A program made the translations under genes and the position numbers. From contig UQOT01000068.1 in the NCBI GenBank assembly GCA_900542675.1, positions 1 through 10,757 of the forward strand: a DNA stretch of 10,757 bases. The letters run 5' to 3'. This DNA is from an uncultured Eubacteriales bacterium. Its GTDB lineage: Bacteria > Bacillota > Clostridia > Monoglobales > Monoglobaceae. Below the pieces are notes generated by a model that was given only the letters and a program-made list of their open reading frames with translations, did not search any database and was not told the DNA's origin. Positions 1-6,274 of the stretch are shown here, piece after piece; within the stretch, counting starts at the first letter, position 1, and every line of letters starts with the position of its first letter.

Positions 1-44
1 AGTGCCAGATAGGCATTAGGATATTTCCCTCCCAAATATATGAT

Positions 45-74
45 AAACCGTCTCGTATGGGGCGGTTTTATTTT
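45..74 (+). terminator. Intrinsic terminator-like hairpin
   Basis: Bases 45-54 (AAACCGTCTC) pair with 59-68 (GGGGCGGTTT) around a GTAT loop: 10 pairs, two of them G-U. TATTTT follows on the + strand, so it could stop rightward transcripts entering from the left. Read leftward, the stem begins at the stop codon of the membrane protein gene, so it could also end that transcript, although the tail on that side (ATCATATAT) is a poor U-tract. A bidirectional role is inferred. Confidence 0.6.
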
Positions 75-538
75 GCTGGAATGTAGTAGTATGCAATTAT
101 AACGATTAAAACAATTTCTAGTATTGTTACTGAAATTAAGGAAATTGTCATAGTTCGTTTGATAGGCATTAATGAACGAAGCTTTCTTTCTAATCGACTG
201 GTTTCTTCCGGTATTGTATATGTTGACATACCTAAGCAGTTGAATACTTGTTCGTAGTTTTGTCTTATAGAATTAAGAGCCACGCCTTCTTGTATCATAA
301 TGCAAGATGAACATAAGCCAATAGAAAATACTATAAGCGAACATATAATTGTTGTTAGCGCTTTATTACATTGAAAAAAGTAAACCAAAGGCCGTTCGCC
401 GACTATAATAAGTCCTAAAATTGCGATTAGTGAAAACAAAAACTTAAAATAAATGTTCCAATAGTGATGATGCTTGTCCATATATTCATTGGACAAAATT
501 TTAGCGAGTTCTAATTGTTTGGATGTTACATTTTCCAT
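68..538 (-). CDS. Three-segment membrane protein, probable prophage moron
   Basis: This is a 156-aa protein of unrecognised family. Three hydrophobic segments are visible at about residues 30-46, 60-82 and 131-153, with a charged, His-rich stretch (DKHHHYW) just before the first and a polar loop of about 48 residues between the second and third. There is no signal peptide or catalytic motif that I recognise. The ATG at 536-538 is chosen because a GGAGG lies 10 nt upstream on the minus strand; extension to 643 would run through the promoter. It is transcribed against the late operon from its own near-consensus promoter and is AT-rich (about 31% GC over three sampled lines, versus about 42% in structural genes). 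Known precedent: isolated, separately transcribed genes in prophage late regions are often morons (lysogenic conversion or superinfection exclusion). That role here is inference only. Confidence 0.75.
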   Translation of the reverse strand: MENVTSKQLELAKILSNEYMDKHHHYWNIYFKFLFSLIAILGLIIVGERPLVYFFQCNKALTTIICSLIVFSIGLCSSCIMIQEGVALNSIRQNYEQVFNCLGMSTYTIPEETSRLERKLRSLMPIKRTMTISLISVTILEIVLIVIIAYYYIPAK

Positions 539-560
539 TTTAGGCAATCCTCCGCGAAGC

Positions 561-589
561 TTGCAATTTATAAATAAAGTATATATTAT
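561..589 (+). promoter_or_regulatory. Possible rightward promoter for the terminase/late operon
   Basis: TTGCAA (561-566) is followed after 17 nt by TATTAT (584-589). Each box has two mismatches or fewer, and the expected start near 596 lies before the terminase ribosome binding site. It overlaps the leftward promoter face to face, with the two -10 boxes touching at 583/584. The region is AT-rich, so a chance match is possible, and late operons are often read from promoters further upstream. Confidence 0.3.
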
Positions 590-606
590 TTTACGCGGTA
601 TGTCAA
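578..606 (-). promoter_or_regulatory. Strong sigma-A promoter of the membrane protein gene
   Basis: On the minus strand, TTGACA (complement of 601-606) is followed after exactly 17 nt by TATACT (complement of 578-583). The -35 is a perfect match and the -10 matches 5 of 6. The expected start site near 571 leaves a leader of about 30 nt containing the GGAGG of the membrane protein gene. I see no convincing repressor operator, so constitutive expression in the lysogen is the simplest reading. Confidence 0.75.
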
Positions 607-628
607 GATAGATGAAGAGGTGATAAGA

Positions 629-1111
629 GTGACTGATAAACAAAAGGTATTTTGTGACGAATATTTGATTGATTTGAATGCAACACAGGCAGCTATTAGA
701 GCAGGATATTCAGAAAAAACTGCAAACAGAATAGGTGCTGAAAACTTGTCAAAACTTGATATTCAGAATTACATACAAAAAAGGCTTGAGGAGAAAGAGG
801 ACGCTCTTATTGCTAAGCAGGATGAAGTATTGAAAACGTTGACACGTATAATGCGGCGGGAGGAGCTTGAAACTGTTGTGGTTGTGTGCAAGAAGCATAA
901 ATCGCATTATGATGATAACGGCAAAAAGGTTATTGACGATATAGAAGAACCCGTTACGGTTCCTATCCCAACAAAGGTGTCTGACGCGAATAAGGCGGCG
1001 GAAATGCTTGGTAGGTATTATTCGTTATTTACCGACAGAACGCAGGTTGAGGGTGTTTCACAAATTCAGATAATAGACGATATACCAAACGAGGGTGCTA
1101 ATGATGAGTAG
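629..1111 (+). CDS. terS: Terminase small subunit
   Basis: This 160-aa DNA-recognition subunit of the packaging motor binds the phage packaging site and delivers DNA to the large subunit. The N-terminal half has the signature of the Terminase_2 family: KQKVFCDEYLIDLNATQAA, then AIRAGYSEKTAN and a helix ending QKRLEEKEDAL. This forms a helix-turn-helix DNA-binding region at about residues 1-65, followed by an oligomerisation and large-subunit-binding tail. A GTG start at 629 is preferred over the in-frame GTG at 620, because the Shine-Dalgarno GAGGTGAT at 617-624 ends its GAGG 8 nt before 629 and would overlap the earlier codon. It is the first gene of the rightward operon and overlaps the large subunit gene by 8 nt. 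Confidence 0.9.
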   Translation: MTDKQKVFCDEYLIDLNATQAAIRAGYSEKTANRIGAENLSKLDIQNYIQKRLEEKEDALIAKQDEVLKTLTRIMRREELETVVVVCKKHKSHYDDNGKKVIDDIEEPVTVPIPTKVSDANKAAEMLGRYYSLFTDRTQVEGVSQIQIIDDIPNEGANDE

Positions 1112-2363
1112 GTTAACTGACATTATAGCGCCTTCTTTTTATGGGCTGCACAACGATATAAAAAACAACAAGTATACCCACTATTGGCTTAAGGGCGGCA
1201 GAGGGTCGACGAAGTCATCTTTTATATCAATCGAAATTATTCTTGGTATTATGAAAAATCCCGGAACAAATGCCGTTGCAATTCGTAAGGTAGGTTTATA
1301 TCTCAAAGACAGCGTGTACGAGCAGCTCACTTGGGCTATTGATATGCTTGGGGTTACAGATTTGTGGCAAACGAAGCTTAGCCCGCTTGAGCTTATTTAT
1401 TTGCCTACAGGGCAAAGAATATTGTTCAGAGGTGCGGACAAGCCTAAGAAGATTAAATCAACCAAAGCGCGCAAAGGCTATATTAGATACATTTGGTATG
1501 AGGAAGTAGACGAGTTCGGCGGAATGGAGGAAATCAGAACCATAAACCAGTCGCTGATGAGGGGCGGCAGTAAGTTTGATGTGTTCTATTCGTATAATCC
1601 TCCGCAGTCGCAGAGAAATTGGGTTAACGAGGAAGTTCTTGAGCAGCGCGCGGACAGAAAGGTACACCATAGTACATATTTGACGGTGCCGCAGAAATGG
1701 TTGGGCGAGCAGTTCATAATCGAAGCTGAGCATCTAAAGAAAACCAAACCCACAAGCTATGAACACGAGTATATGGGTGTTGTTACAGGAACCGGCGGAG
1801 AGATATTTGATAATCTTGATATAAAGACAATAACGAATGCCGAGATTGCAGCGTTTGATAAGATACGGCTCGGAATAGATTTCGGATATTCGATTGACCC
1901 GTTTGTATATATAGTTTGCCATTATGACAAGAAGTATAAACGGCTTTATATATTCGATGAGATATGTAAGGTTGGACTGTCCAACGCAAACGCTGTTAAA
2001 AAGATAAAGGAAAAAGGCGTTTATGAAAGCTATATAATTTGTGACAGCGAGGAGCCGAAATCAATAGCGGAAATGCGTACACTCGGTTTACGTGTCAGAG
2101 GAGCAAAGAAAGGTCCCGACAGTATCGAATACGGCATAAAGTTTTTACAGTCGCTTGAGGCGATTATAATTGACCCCTTGCGTTGTCCGAACGCGAGGAA
2201 AGAGTTTTATGAATATGAATACGAAAGGGACAACAAGGGCGAGTTTAAGGCTTGTTACCCCGATAAGAATAACCATTGCATAGACGCGGTTAGATATGCT
2301 TTGGAGGACGATATGATAAGCGGAAAGGTAACAGTAAGAAACAGAAGGGAGCTTGGAATATAA
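1104..2363 (+). CDS. terL: Terminase large subunit (ATPase/nuclease)
   Basis: This 419-aa packaging motor pumps DNA into the prohead through the portal and cuts the concatemer. It belongs to the Terminase_3 / PBSX-type family. The N-terminal ATPase has a deviant Walker A, KGGRGSTKSS (residues 30-39), a Walker B, YIWYEEVDEF (129-138), with tandem glutamates, and a SYNPP coupling motif (163-167). The C-terminal RNase H-fold nuclease has three acidic residues in the expected order: D259 (LGIDFGY), D314 (ICDSEE) and D394 (HCIDAVRYAL). Full family length and all catalytic residues are present, so it looks functional. GAGGG at 1091-1095 lies 8 nt before the ATG at 1104; the ATG at 1101 is also possible and would add one residue. 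The gene overlaps the small subunit, suggesting translational coupling. Confidence 0.95.
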   Translation: MSRLTDIIAPSFYGLHNDIKNNKYTHYWLKGGRGSTKSSFISIEIILGIMKNPGTNAVAIRKVGLYLKDSVYEQLTWAIDMLGVTDLWQTKLSPLELIYLPTGQRILFRGADKPKKIKSTKARKGYIRYIWYEEVDEFGGMEEIRTINQSLMRGGSKFDVFYSYNPPQSQRNWVNEEVLEQRADRKVHHSTYLTVPQKWLGEQFIIEAEHLKKTKPTSYEHEYMGVVTGTGGEIFDNLDIKTITNAEIAAFDKIRLGIDFGYSIDPFVYIVCHYDKKYKRLYIFDEICKVGLSNANAVKKIKEKGVYESYIICDSEEPKSIAEMRTLGLRVRGAKKGPDSIEYGIKFLQSLEAIIIDPLRCPNARKEFYEYEYERDNKGEFKACYPDKNNHCIDAVRYALEDDMISGKVTVRNRRELGI

Positions 2364-2366
2364 GAT

Positions 2367-3764
2367 ATGCAGATAAATTCAAGTTATATTACAGCGCAAG
2401 GCATTACGCCTAAAATATTGGCTGTGCTTATTTCACGTCATCAGGCGAAACGGACAAGATATGAAATGCTGCTGCGTTATTACAAAGGACAGCACGATAT
2501 TTTAAATCGTGAAAAACTCAGTGATACAGCCGCAAATAATAAACTTATAGCAAATCAGGCTAAGTATATAACAGATATGTCTACGGCATTTTTTAATGGC
2601 ATTCCTGTTGAATATTCAACATCAGATGAATATGATATTGCACCTATAAGAGAAATATATCAGGAACAGACAATATCAAGTCTTGACAGCAGATTAGAAA
2701 AGAATGCCTCGATATATGGCAGAGCGTACGAACTTGTTTTTGCAAACGGAGAGCGTGTCCCTAAGCCGCGTTCAGTCCTTATTCCTCCGCATAACGCTTT
2801 TATTGTCTATGATGATACTGCGGAGCATAATAAATTGTTCGGCGTATATTATTATAATCAGACGGAGCTTGACGGGAGCGCGGGCGACGCTGTAGTACAG
2901 GTTGTTGACTCTGCGTGGCAGACGACGTTCAGAGGCAGAGGTGTCGGCTTCAGCAATCTTGAGGCGGATAGATGTGAAAAACATTATTTCGGCAAAGTGC
3001 CTATGATTGAATATATGAACAATGATGAGGGGCAAGGGGATTTTGAACAGCAGAAATCATTAATAGACGCTTATAACATCCTTATGTCCGACAGAATAAA
3101 TGATAAGGAACAGTTTGTAGACGCGATATTATTTCTTGTAAATGTTATGCTTGACACCGAGACCGCGGAAAAGCTGAAAACCGAGCGTATTCTTGAAGCT
3201 ATTCCGGGAGCCGGGGAGAACGCAAAGGCTGAATATTTATCAAAGACCTTGACCGAGGCTGACGTCGAAATACTCAGAAAGGCTATTAAAGAGGACATAC
3301 AGCAATACAGTATGGTTCCGAATTTATCCGATGAGAAGTTTGCGGGAAATTCATCGGGCGTTGCGCTTTTGTATAAGCTGCTCGGATTTCAGCAGCACGT
3401 CAAAAACAAGGAGCCTTTGTTCGCTAAGGGCCTAAGGGAACGATTTGAGCTATATAACAACTTTTTGGCAAAACGTAACGGAACGTCAATCATCCCGGTA
3501 CACAAAATTGATATTAAATTCAGCCGCAATTTGCCGAGTAATGAACTGGAACTGTCACAGATTGTGAATAATCTCAAAGGAACCGTATCGGATGAAACGC
3601 TTATAGAGCTTCTTCCGTTTGTATCTAACGCCAAGGACGAGCTACTTAAAATACAAAAGCAGAAGGAAGAGGAAGCCAACCGGCGTGTCGATGAAGAAAA
3701 AAAGTATATGTCAGCGATAGACTATGATAAAACCGAAAAGGACATAGACAATGAGCTTAAATAG
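2367..3764 (+). CDS. Portal protein, SPP1 gp6-like
   Basis: This 465-aa protein would form the dodecameric ring at one capsid vertex through which DNA enters and leaves and to which the neck attaches. Family features include the N-terminal YKGQHDILNR segment, the NKLIANQAKYITDMSTAFFNG region (about 52-72), the GKVPMIEYMNN wing motif, and the late helix segment with SDEKFAGNSSGVALLYKL, a hallmark of SPP1-like portals. The C-terminus is a charged helix (KIQKQKEEEANRRVDEEKK) typical of the crown. Length is close to SPP1 gp6. The gene starts 3 nt after the terminase stop with only a weak, distant purine stretch (AAGGGAG at 2345-2351), so translation probably depends on coupling. It overlaps the next gene by 14 nt. 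Confidence 0.93.
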   Translation: MQINSSYITAQGITPKILAVLISRHQAKRTRYEMLLRYYKGQHDILNREKLSDTAANNKLIANQAKYITDMSTAFFNGIPVEYSTSDEYDIAPIREIYQEQTISSLDSRLEKNASIYGRAYELVFANGERVPKPRSVLIPPHNAFIVYDDTAEHNKLFGVYYYNQTELDGSAGDAVVQVVDSAWQTTFRGRGVGFSNLEADRCEKHYFGKVPMIEYMNNDEGQGDFEQQKSLIDAYNILMSDRINDKEQFVDAILFLVNVMLDTETAEKLKTERILEAIPGAGENAKAEYLSKTLTEADVEILRKAIKEDIQQYSMVPNLSDEKFAGNSSGVALLYKLLGFQQHVKNKEPLFAKGLRERFELYNNFLAKRNGTSIIPVHKIDIKFSRNLPSNELELSQIVNNLKGTVSDETLIELLPFVSNAKDELLKIQKQKEEEANRRVDEEKKYMSAIDYDKTEKDIDNELK

Positions 3765-5313
3765 TTCTGTGTATTGGCTGCGAACCGCTTTAATCCGTGA
3801 AATACAAGTACAGCGAAGGGCGACATATACGGCAAATGAGCTAAGGCGGCTGTACGATAATGTTATAAATGACTTAAACGCCGAAATACGCAGAATATTT
3901 ACTACATATACAAACGGCTGTGACATAACTGAGGAAGAAGCCGCAAGGCTTATAAATACCGCGCAGAGCGAGGAAATATCGAAGCGGCTTCAAAAGATAC
4001 TTGAAAACACCGAGGACCCGAAGCAGAGAGCGGAGCTGATTAAGAAAATACACGCGCAGGCTTACGGTGCGAGAATTTCGCGTTTAGAGGCGGTTAAGCT
4101 TAATGTATACAGTTACTTCAAAGAGAAGGCAAACGCTGAAATAAGAAAGACAAAAACGCTGTACAACACGGTTATTGAGGAAAGCTATTACAGAACCATT
4201 CATGATATAGCAAAGGGCTGTAACGTGGGTATCAATTTCTCGCTTATACCGCAGAGGGCAATTGATGAGATGTTGTCGGCAAAGTGGCACGGCTCACAGT
4301 TCAGTGACAAAGTATGGGCTAACATAGGTAAGGCTGCAGAGCAGGCGCAGGAAATAATTGCAAACGGATTATTAAGTCATAAGACATATAATCAGATGTC
4401 AGAGGAGCTTGCGGCTGTATCAAATAATTCAAAGTATAATGCAAGCCGGCTAGTCAGGACACAAGCAAATCATTTCATGAACTTGGGCGAGTTTAAGGCA
4501 TATGAGGATTTAGGTATCGAAGAATACAAGTATCTTGCGACATTGGACGAACGTACTTGTGAGGAATGTCAGCCGCTTGACGGCAAAGTATTTAAGCTTA
4601 GTGAGAAAATCGAGGGAGTGAATTATCCGACAATACATCCGCATTGCAGGTGTACAACAACGCTGCCGACAGATTATGCTAAACGTTGGGCGCGAGACCC
4701 AATAAGCGGCAAGGGCTACAAGATAAAGGATATGACGTACTCCGAATGGATAGAGGGGCTGACGGACAAGCAAAAAGAGGCGTTTGAAAAGAATGTCAAG
4801 ATGTATAAAAACCGCAGCAGTGACAAGAAACAGTACGCAGAATACATAAATGTACTCGGACAAAAGAATATGCCGAAAACCTTTGACTTATTCCAGGATA
4901 TGAAGTATAATTATGTTAGTCAATTTGAGGATTTAAAATATTATTATCGTAACATAAATGGCAGACCTATTGAGTATGTTAAGATAGACAGAGACCTTGA
5001 CAAGCTTGGAATAAAAAACAAAGGTAAAGCATACCCGGTTGAGGATATAGAGATAAAAGGTTGGAGAGTTCATGCGGGAAAACGTTTAAAAGAACGTAAT
5101 ATACAAAAAGACGAAGCATTGAAATATAAAAATAGTGCTATCGTTATGATGAAAAAATATCCTGAGCCACAAACACAGAACAATTATTATTCAGATATGG
5201 GCGTTTTAGGTGTTCGTAAATTTGATGGATTAGTATGTACGGCATATACAAAAGATGAATTTAAGGATGATACGATAAAAATACTGGAGGAGGCTAAGAA
5301 ATGGTTGAAATAA
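3751..5313 (+). CDS. MuF-type minor head protein with C-terminal nuclease-toxin-like domain
   Basis: This 520-aa protein has two parts. Residues 1 to about 310 are a phage Mu gpF / SPP1 gp7-like head morphogenesis domain, a minor internal head protein bound to the portal. It has a long helical N-terminus, the segment ASRLVRTQANHFMNLGE (231-247), and the diagnostic Cys/His cluster C270-x2-C273 ... H296-P-H-C299-R-C301. After a linker ending KTFDLFQDMKYN (366-377) comes an extension of about 140 residues. Its last 85 residues contain VHAGKRLKERNI (440-451), YYSDMGVLGVRK and LVCTAY, a layout resembling phage-associated Barnase-EndoU-ColicinE5/D-RelE (BECR)-type nuclease domains fused to MuF in Firmicute prophages. 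Such proteins are proposed polymorphic toxins packaged in the head. DNA for the extension is AT-rich (32% GC at 4921-5280 versus 42% at 4321-4680). AAGGA lies 8 nt before the ATG. The MuF call is firm; nuclease activity is inferred. Confidence 0.85.
   Translation: MSLNSSVYWLRTALIREIQVQRRATYTANELRRLYDNVINDLNAEIRRIFTTYTNGCDITEEEAARLINTAQSEEISKRLQKILENTEDPKQRAELIKKIHAQAYGARISRLEAVKLNVYSYFKEKANAEIRKTKTLYNTVIEESYYRTIHDIAKGCNVGINFSLIPQRAIDEMLSAKWHGSQFSDKVWANIGKAAEQAQEIIANGLLSHKTYNQMSEELAAVSNNSKYNASRLVRTQANHFMNLGEFKAYEDLGIEEYKYLATLDERTCEECQPLDGKVFKLSEKIEGVNYPTIHPHCRCTTTLPTDYAKRWARDPISGKGYKIKDMTYSEWIEGLTDKQKEAFEKNVKMYKNRSSDKKQYAEYINVLGQKNMPKTFDLFQDMKYNYVSQFEDLKYYYRNINGRPIEYVKIDRDLDKLGIKNKGKAYPVEDIEIKGWRVHAGKRLKERNIQKDEALKYKNSAIVMMKKYPEPQTQNNYYSDMGVLGVRKFDGLVCTAYTKDEFKDDTIKILEEAKKWLK
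5222..5250 (+). promoter_or_regulatory. Possible internal promoter for the putative immunity gene
   Basis: Inside the end of the MuF gene, TTGATG (5222-5227) is followed after 17 nt by TATACA (5245-5250); each hexamer matches consensus at 4 of 6. The predicted start near 5257 is about 45 nt before the small gene. Such a promoter would be needed if that gene protects the lysogen while the late operon is silent. The match is moderate and the DNA AT-rich, so it is tentative. Confidence 0.3.
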
Positions 5314-5486
5314 TAGACTTTGTGCAATGCCCTATAAAGAATAGCAGTATTGATATATGTGAATGTTTAGATATTCAAAATGTTGTTGATAATTCCGTAG
5401 ACGAAAGAGTTATTGATTTTAATTTGTCAGCAATGGATAAGCAACTTTGCTTAAATTGCAAGAAAAGAATAGACCCGGCACTTTAA
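5301..5486 (+). CDS. Small Cys-rich protein, candidate immunity protein
   Basis: This 61-aa protein is of unrecognised family. It is acidic in the middle and has five cysteines: C10 (in FVQCPI), C20 and C22 (ICEC), and C50/C53 (LCLNC). This spacing suggests a small zinc-binding fold with C50-x2-C53 as one half. No membrane segment or signal peptide is seen. It is a real gene by its translation signal: AGGAGG (5288-5293) lies 7 nt before the ATG, and it overlaps the toxin-like gene by 13 nt. It shares the low GC of the toxin domain (about 28% at 5341-5460), is preceded by a possible promoter and is followed at once by a terminator. In MuF polymorphic toxin loci the gene directly downstream usually encodes immunity. 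That role is inferred from position only; a small zinc-binding regulator is the alternative. Confidence 0.6.
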   Translation: MVEIIDFVQCPIKNSSIDICECLDIQNVVDNSVDERVIDFNLSAMDKQLCLNCKKRIDPAL

Positions 5487-5520
5487 AAGCACTTTGCGGA
5501 AGATGCAGAGTGCTTTTATT
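5485..5520 (+). terminator. Intrinsic terminator after the toxin/immunity cassette
   Basis: AAAAGCACTTTGC (5485-5497) pairs with GCAGAGTGCTTTT (5505-5517) around a 7-nt loop: 13 pairs with one T-G wobble. The stem closes in a T-run (TTTTATT). It begins inside the stop codon of the small gene. A terminator this strong between minor head protein and scaffold would reduce capsid gene expression unless late transcription is processive or antiterminated. Confidence 0.8.
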
Positions 5521-5549
5521 ATGCACAAAAACAAAAAGAAGGTGATTTT

Positions 5550-5576
5550 ATGAGGAGCAGGGACCCGACAGGGTGA
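5550..5576 (+). other. Possible 8-codon leader peptide frame (MRSRDPTG)
   Basis: An ATG at 5550 opens an 8-codon frame ending in tandem stops (TGA TAA, 5574-5579). It has a good ribosome binding site, AAGGTGAT at 5539-5546, with correct spacing. It lies between two terminators, its end 17 nt before the second stem, a layout seen in translation-controlled attenuators. A small internal hairpin is possible (ACCC-GACA-GGGT). It could equally be the vestige of a deleted gene. I do not recognise the peptide. Confidence 0.3.
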
Positions 5577-5593
5577 TAATTAAATATTTATAA

Positions 5594-5620
5594 AAGGCGT
5601 TTTATGCGCCTTATTTTTAT
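5594..5620 (+). terminator. Second intrinsic terminator upstream of scaffold gene
   Basis: AAGGCG (5594-5599) pairs with CGCCTT (5607-5612) around a 7-nt loop that can close with one T-G pair. ATTTTTAT follows. The stem is short but GC-rich in its core, with a good T-run. It stands 36 nt before the scaffold start and is the second terminator in the 162-base gap between the Cys-rich gene and the scaffold gene. Confidence 0.6.
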
Positions 5621-5648
5621 GCTTTAAATCAGATTGGAGGAATGAATT

Positions 5649-6254
5649 ATGGCAGAAACCGCAGGTACTGTAAGTACAGCAGAGACAAAAGGCAACGCAG
5701 CGGAACTGCAGCAGGGACAGCAAGCAGCACAAGGCGGCAATAACTCTCATGAATCAAATAACGCACAAGAGCAGCAGGGGATTACACCCGAAATTGCCGA
5801 GTATTTGAAAAATCAGATTGATGCGGCGCTTACTCGGCAGCAGACAAGCTTTAAGACGCAGATTGACAACGCACGCAGTGAGGGCGAGCGTTTGGCGAAG
5901 CTGAGCAAGGAAGAAAGAAAAGCCGAGGAAGAGCGCATCGAGCGTGAGAATTTTGCAAAAGAAAAGGCGGAGTACGAGCATAACAAGTTGGTCTATGAGA
6001 CTTCAAAAATCTTAAGCGGTATGAACTTTTCGCCGGAGTTTGCGGAATTTATCGCAAAAGATGACGCCGAGACCACAAAGGCGCGTATTGACGAATTTAC
6101 AGCCCTTATGAACAAATACAAGCAGGATATAACCAATGAGCTGATGAGAGGTACGGCTCCCGTTATTCCGAGCGGTGCAACACTAACAAAACCTATTGAG
6201 CAGATGACATATACGGAGCAGGCGGCTTATATGGCAGCTCAGGGAAATGTTTAA
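5649..6254 (+). CDS. Capsid scaffolding protein (DUF4355-like)
   Basis: This 201-aa protein is expected to direct capsid shell assembly and then leave the prohead. Residues 1-45 are low complexity, rich in Ala, Gln, Gly and Asn, and probably disordered. Residues 55 to about 125 are a highly charged coiled coil (SKEERKAEEERIERENFAKE region). After it come a compact segment with NFSPEFAEFIAKDDAETTKARIDEF and a C-terminal tail with TYTEQAAYMAAQ, the likely capsid-binding end. This layout is that of DUF4355 scaffolds in Firmicute phages. GGAGG (5636-5640) lies 8 nt before the ATG. It sits directly before the capsid gene. No protease gene is present, so removal without cleavage (SPP1-like) is inferred. 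Confidence 0.88.
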   Translation: MAETAGTVSTAETKGNAAELQQGQQAAQGGNNSHESNNAQEQQGITPEIAEYLKNQIDAALTRQQTSFKTQIDNARSEGERLAKLSKEERKAEEERIERENFAKEKAEYEHNKLVYETSKILSGMNFSPEFAEFIAKDDAETTKARIDEFTALMNKYKQDITNELMRGTAPVIPSGATLTKPIEQMTYTEQAAYMAAQGNV

Positions 6255-6274
6255 TACAGAAAGGATGATATTTA

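Noticed and set aside
552..598. CCGCG (552-556) and CGCGG (594-598) inverted arms flanking the divergent promoters
   Set aside because: Five-base arms 37 nt apart are within chance expectation; not enough to call an operator.
539..643. 35-residue N-terminal extension of the membrane protein
   Set aside because: It would start upstream of the consensus promoter, and the GGAGG is placed for the ATG at 536-538.
3389..3679. Minus-strand Ser-rich open frame of 96 codons inside the portal gene
   Set aside because: Serine repeats arise from reading the reverse of Glu/Lys/Leu codons in the portal C-terminus; no start signal.
5494..5522. TTGCGG-17 nt-TATTAT as a promoter for scaffold
   Set aside because: It coincides with the terminator stem and T-run, the -35 is weak, and a terminator explains the bases better.
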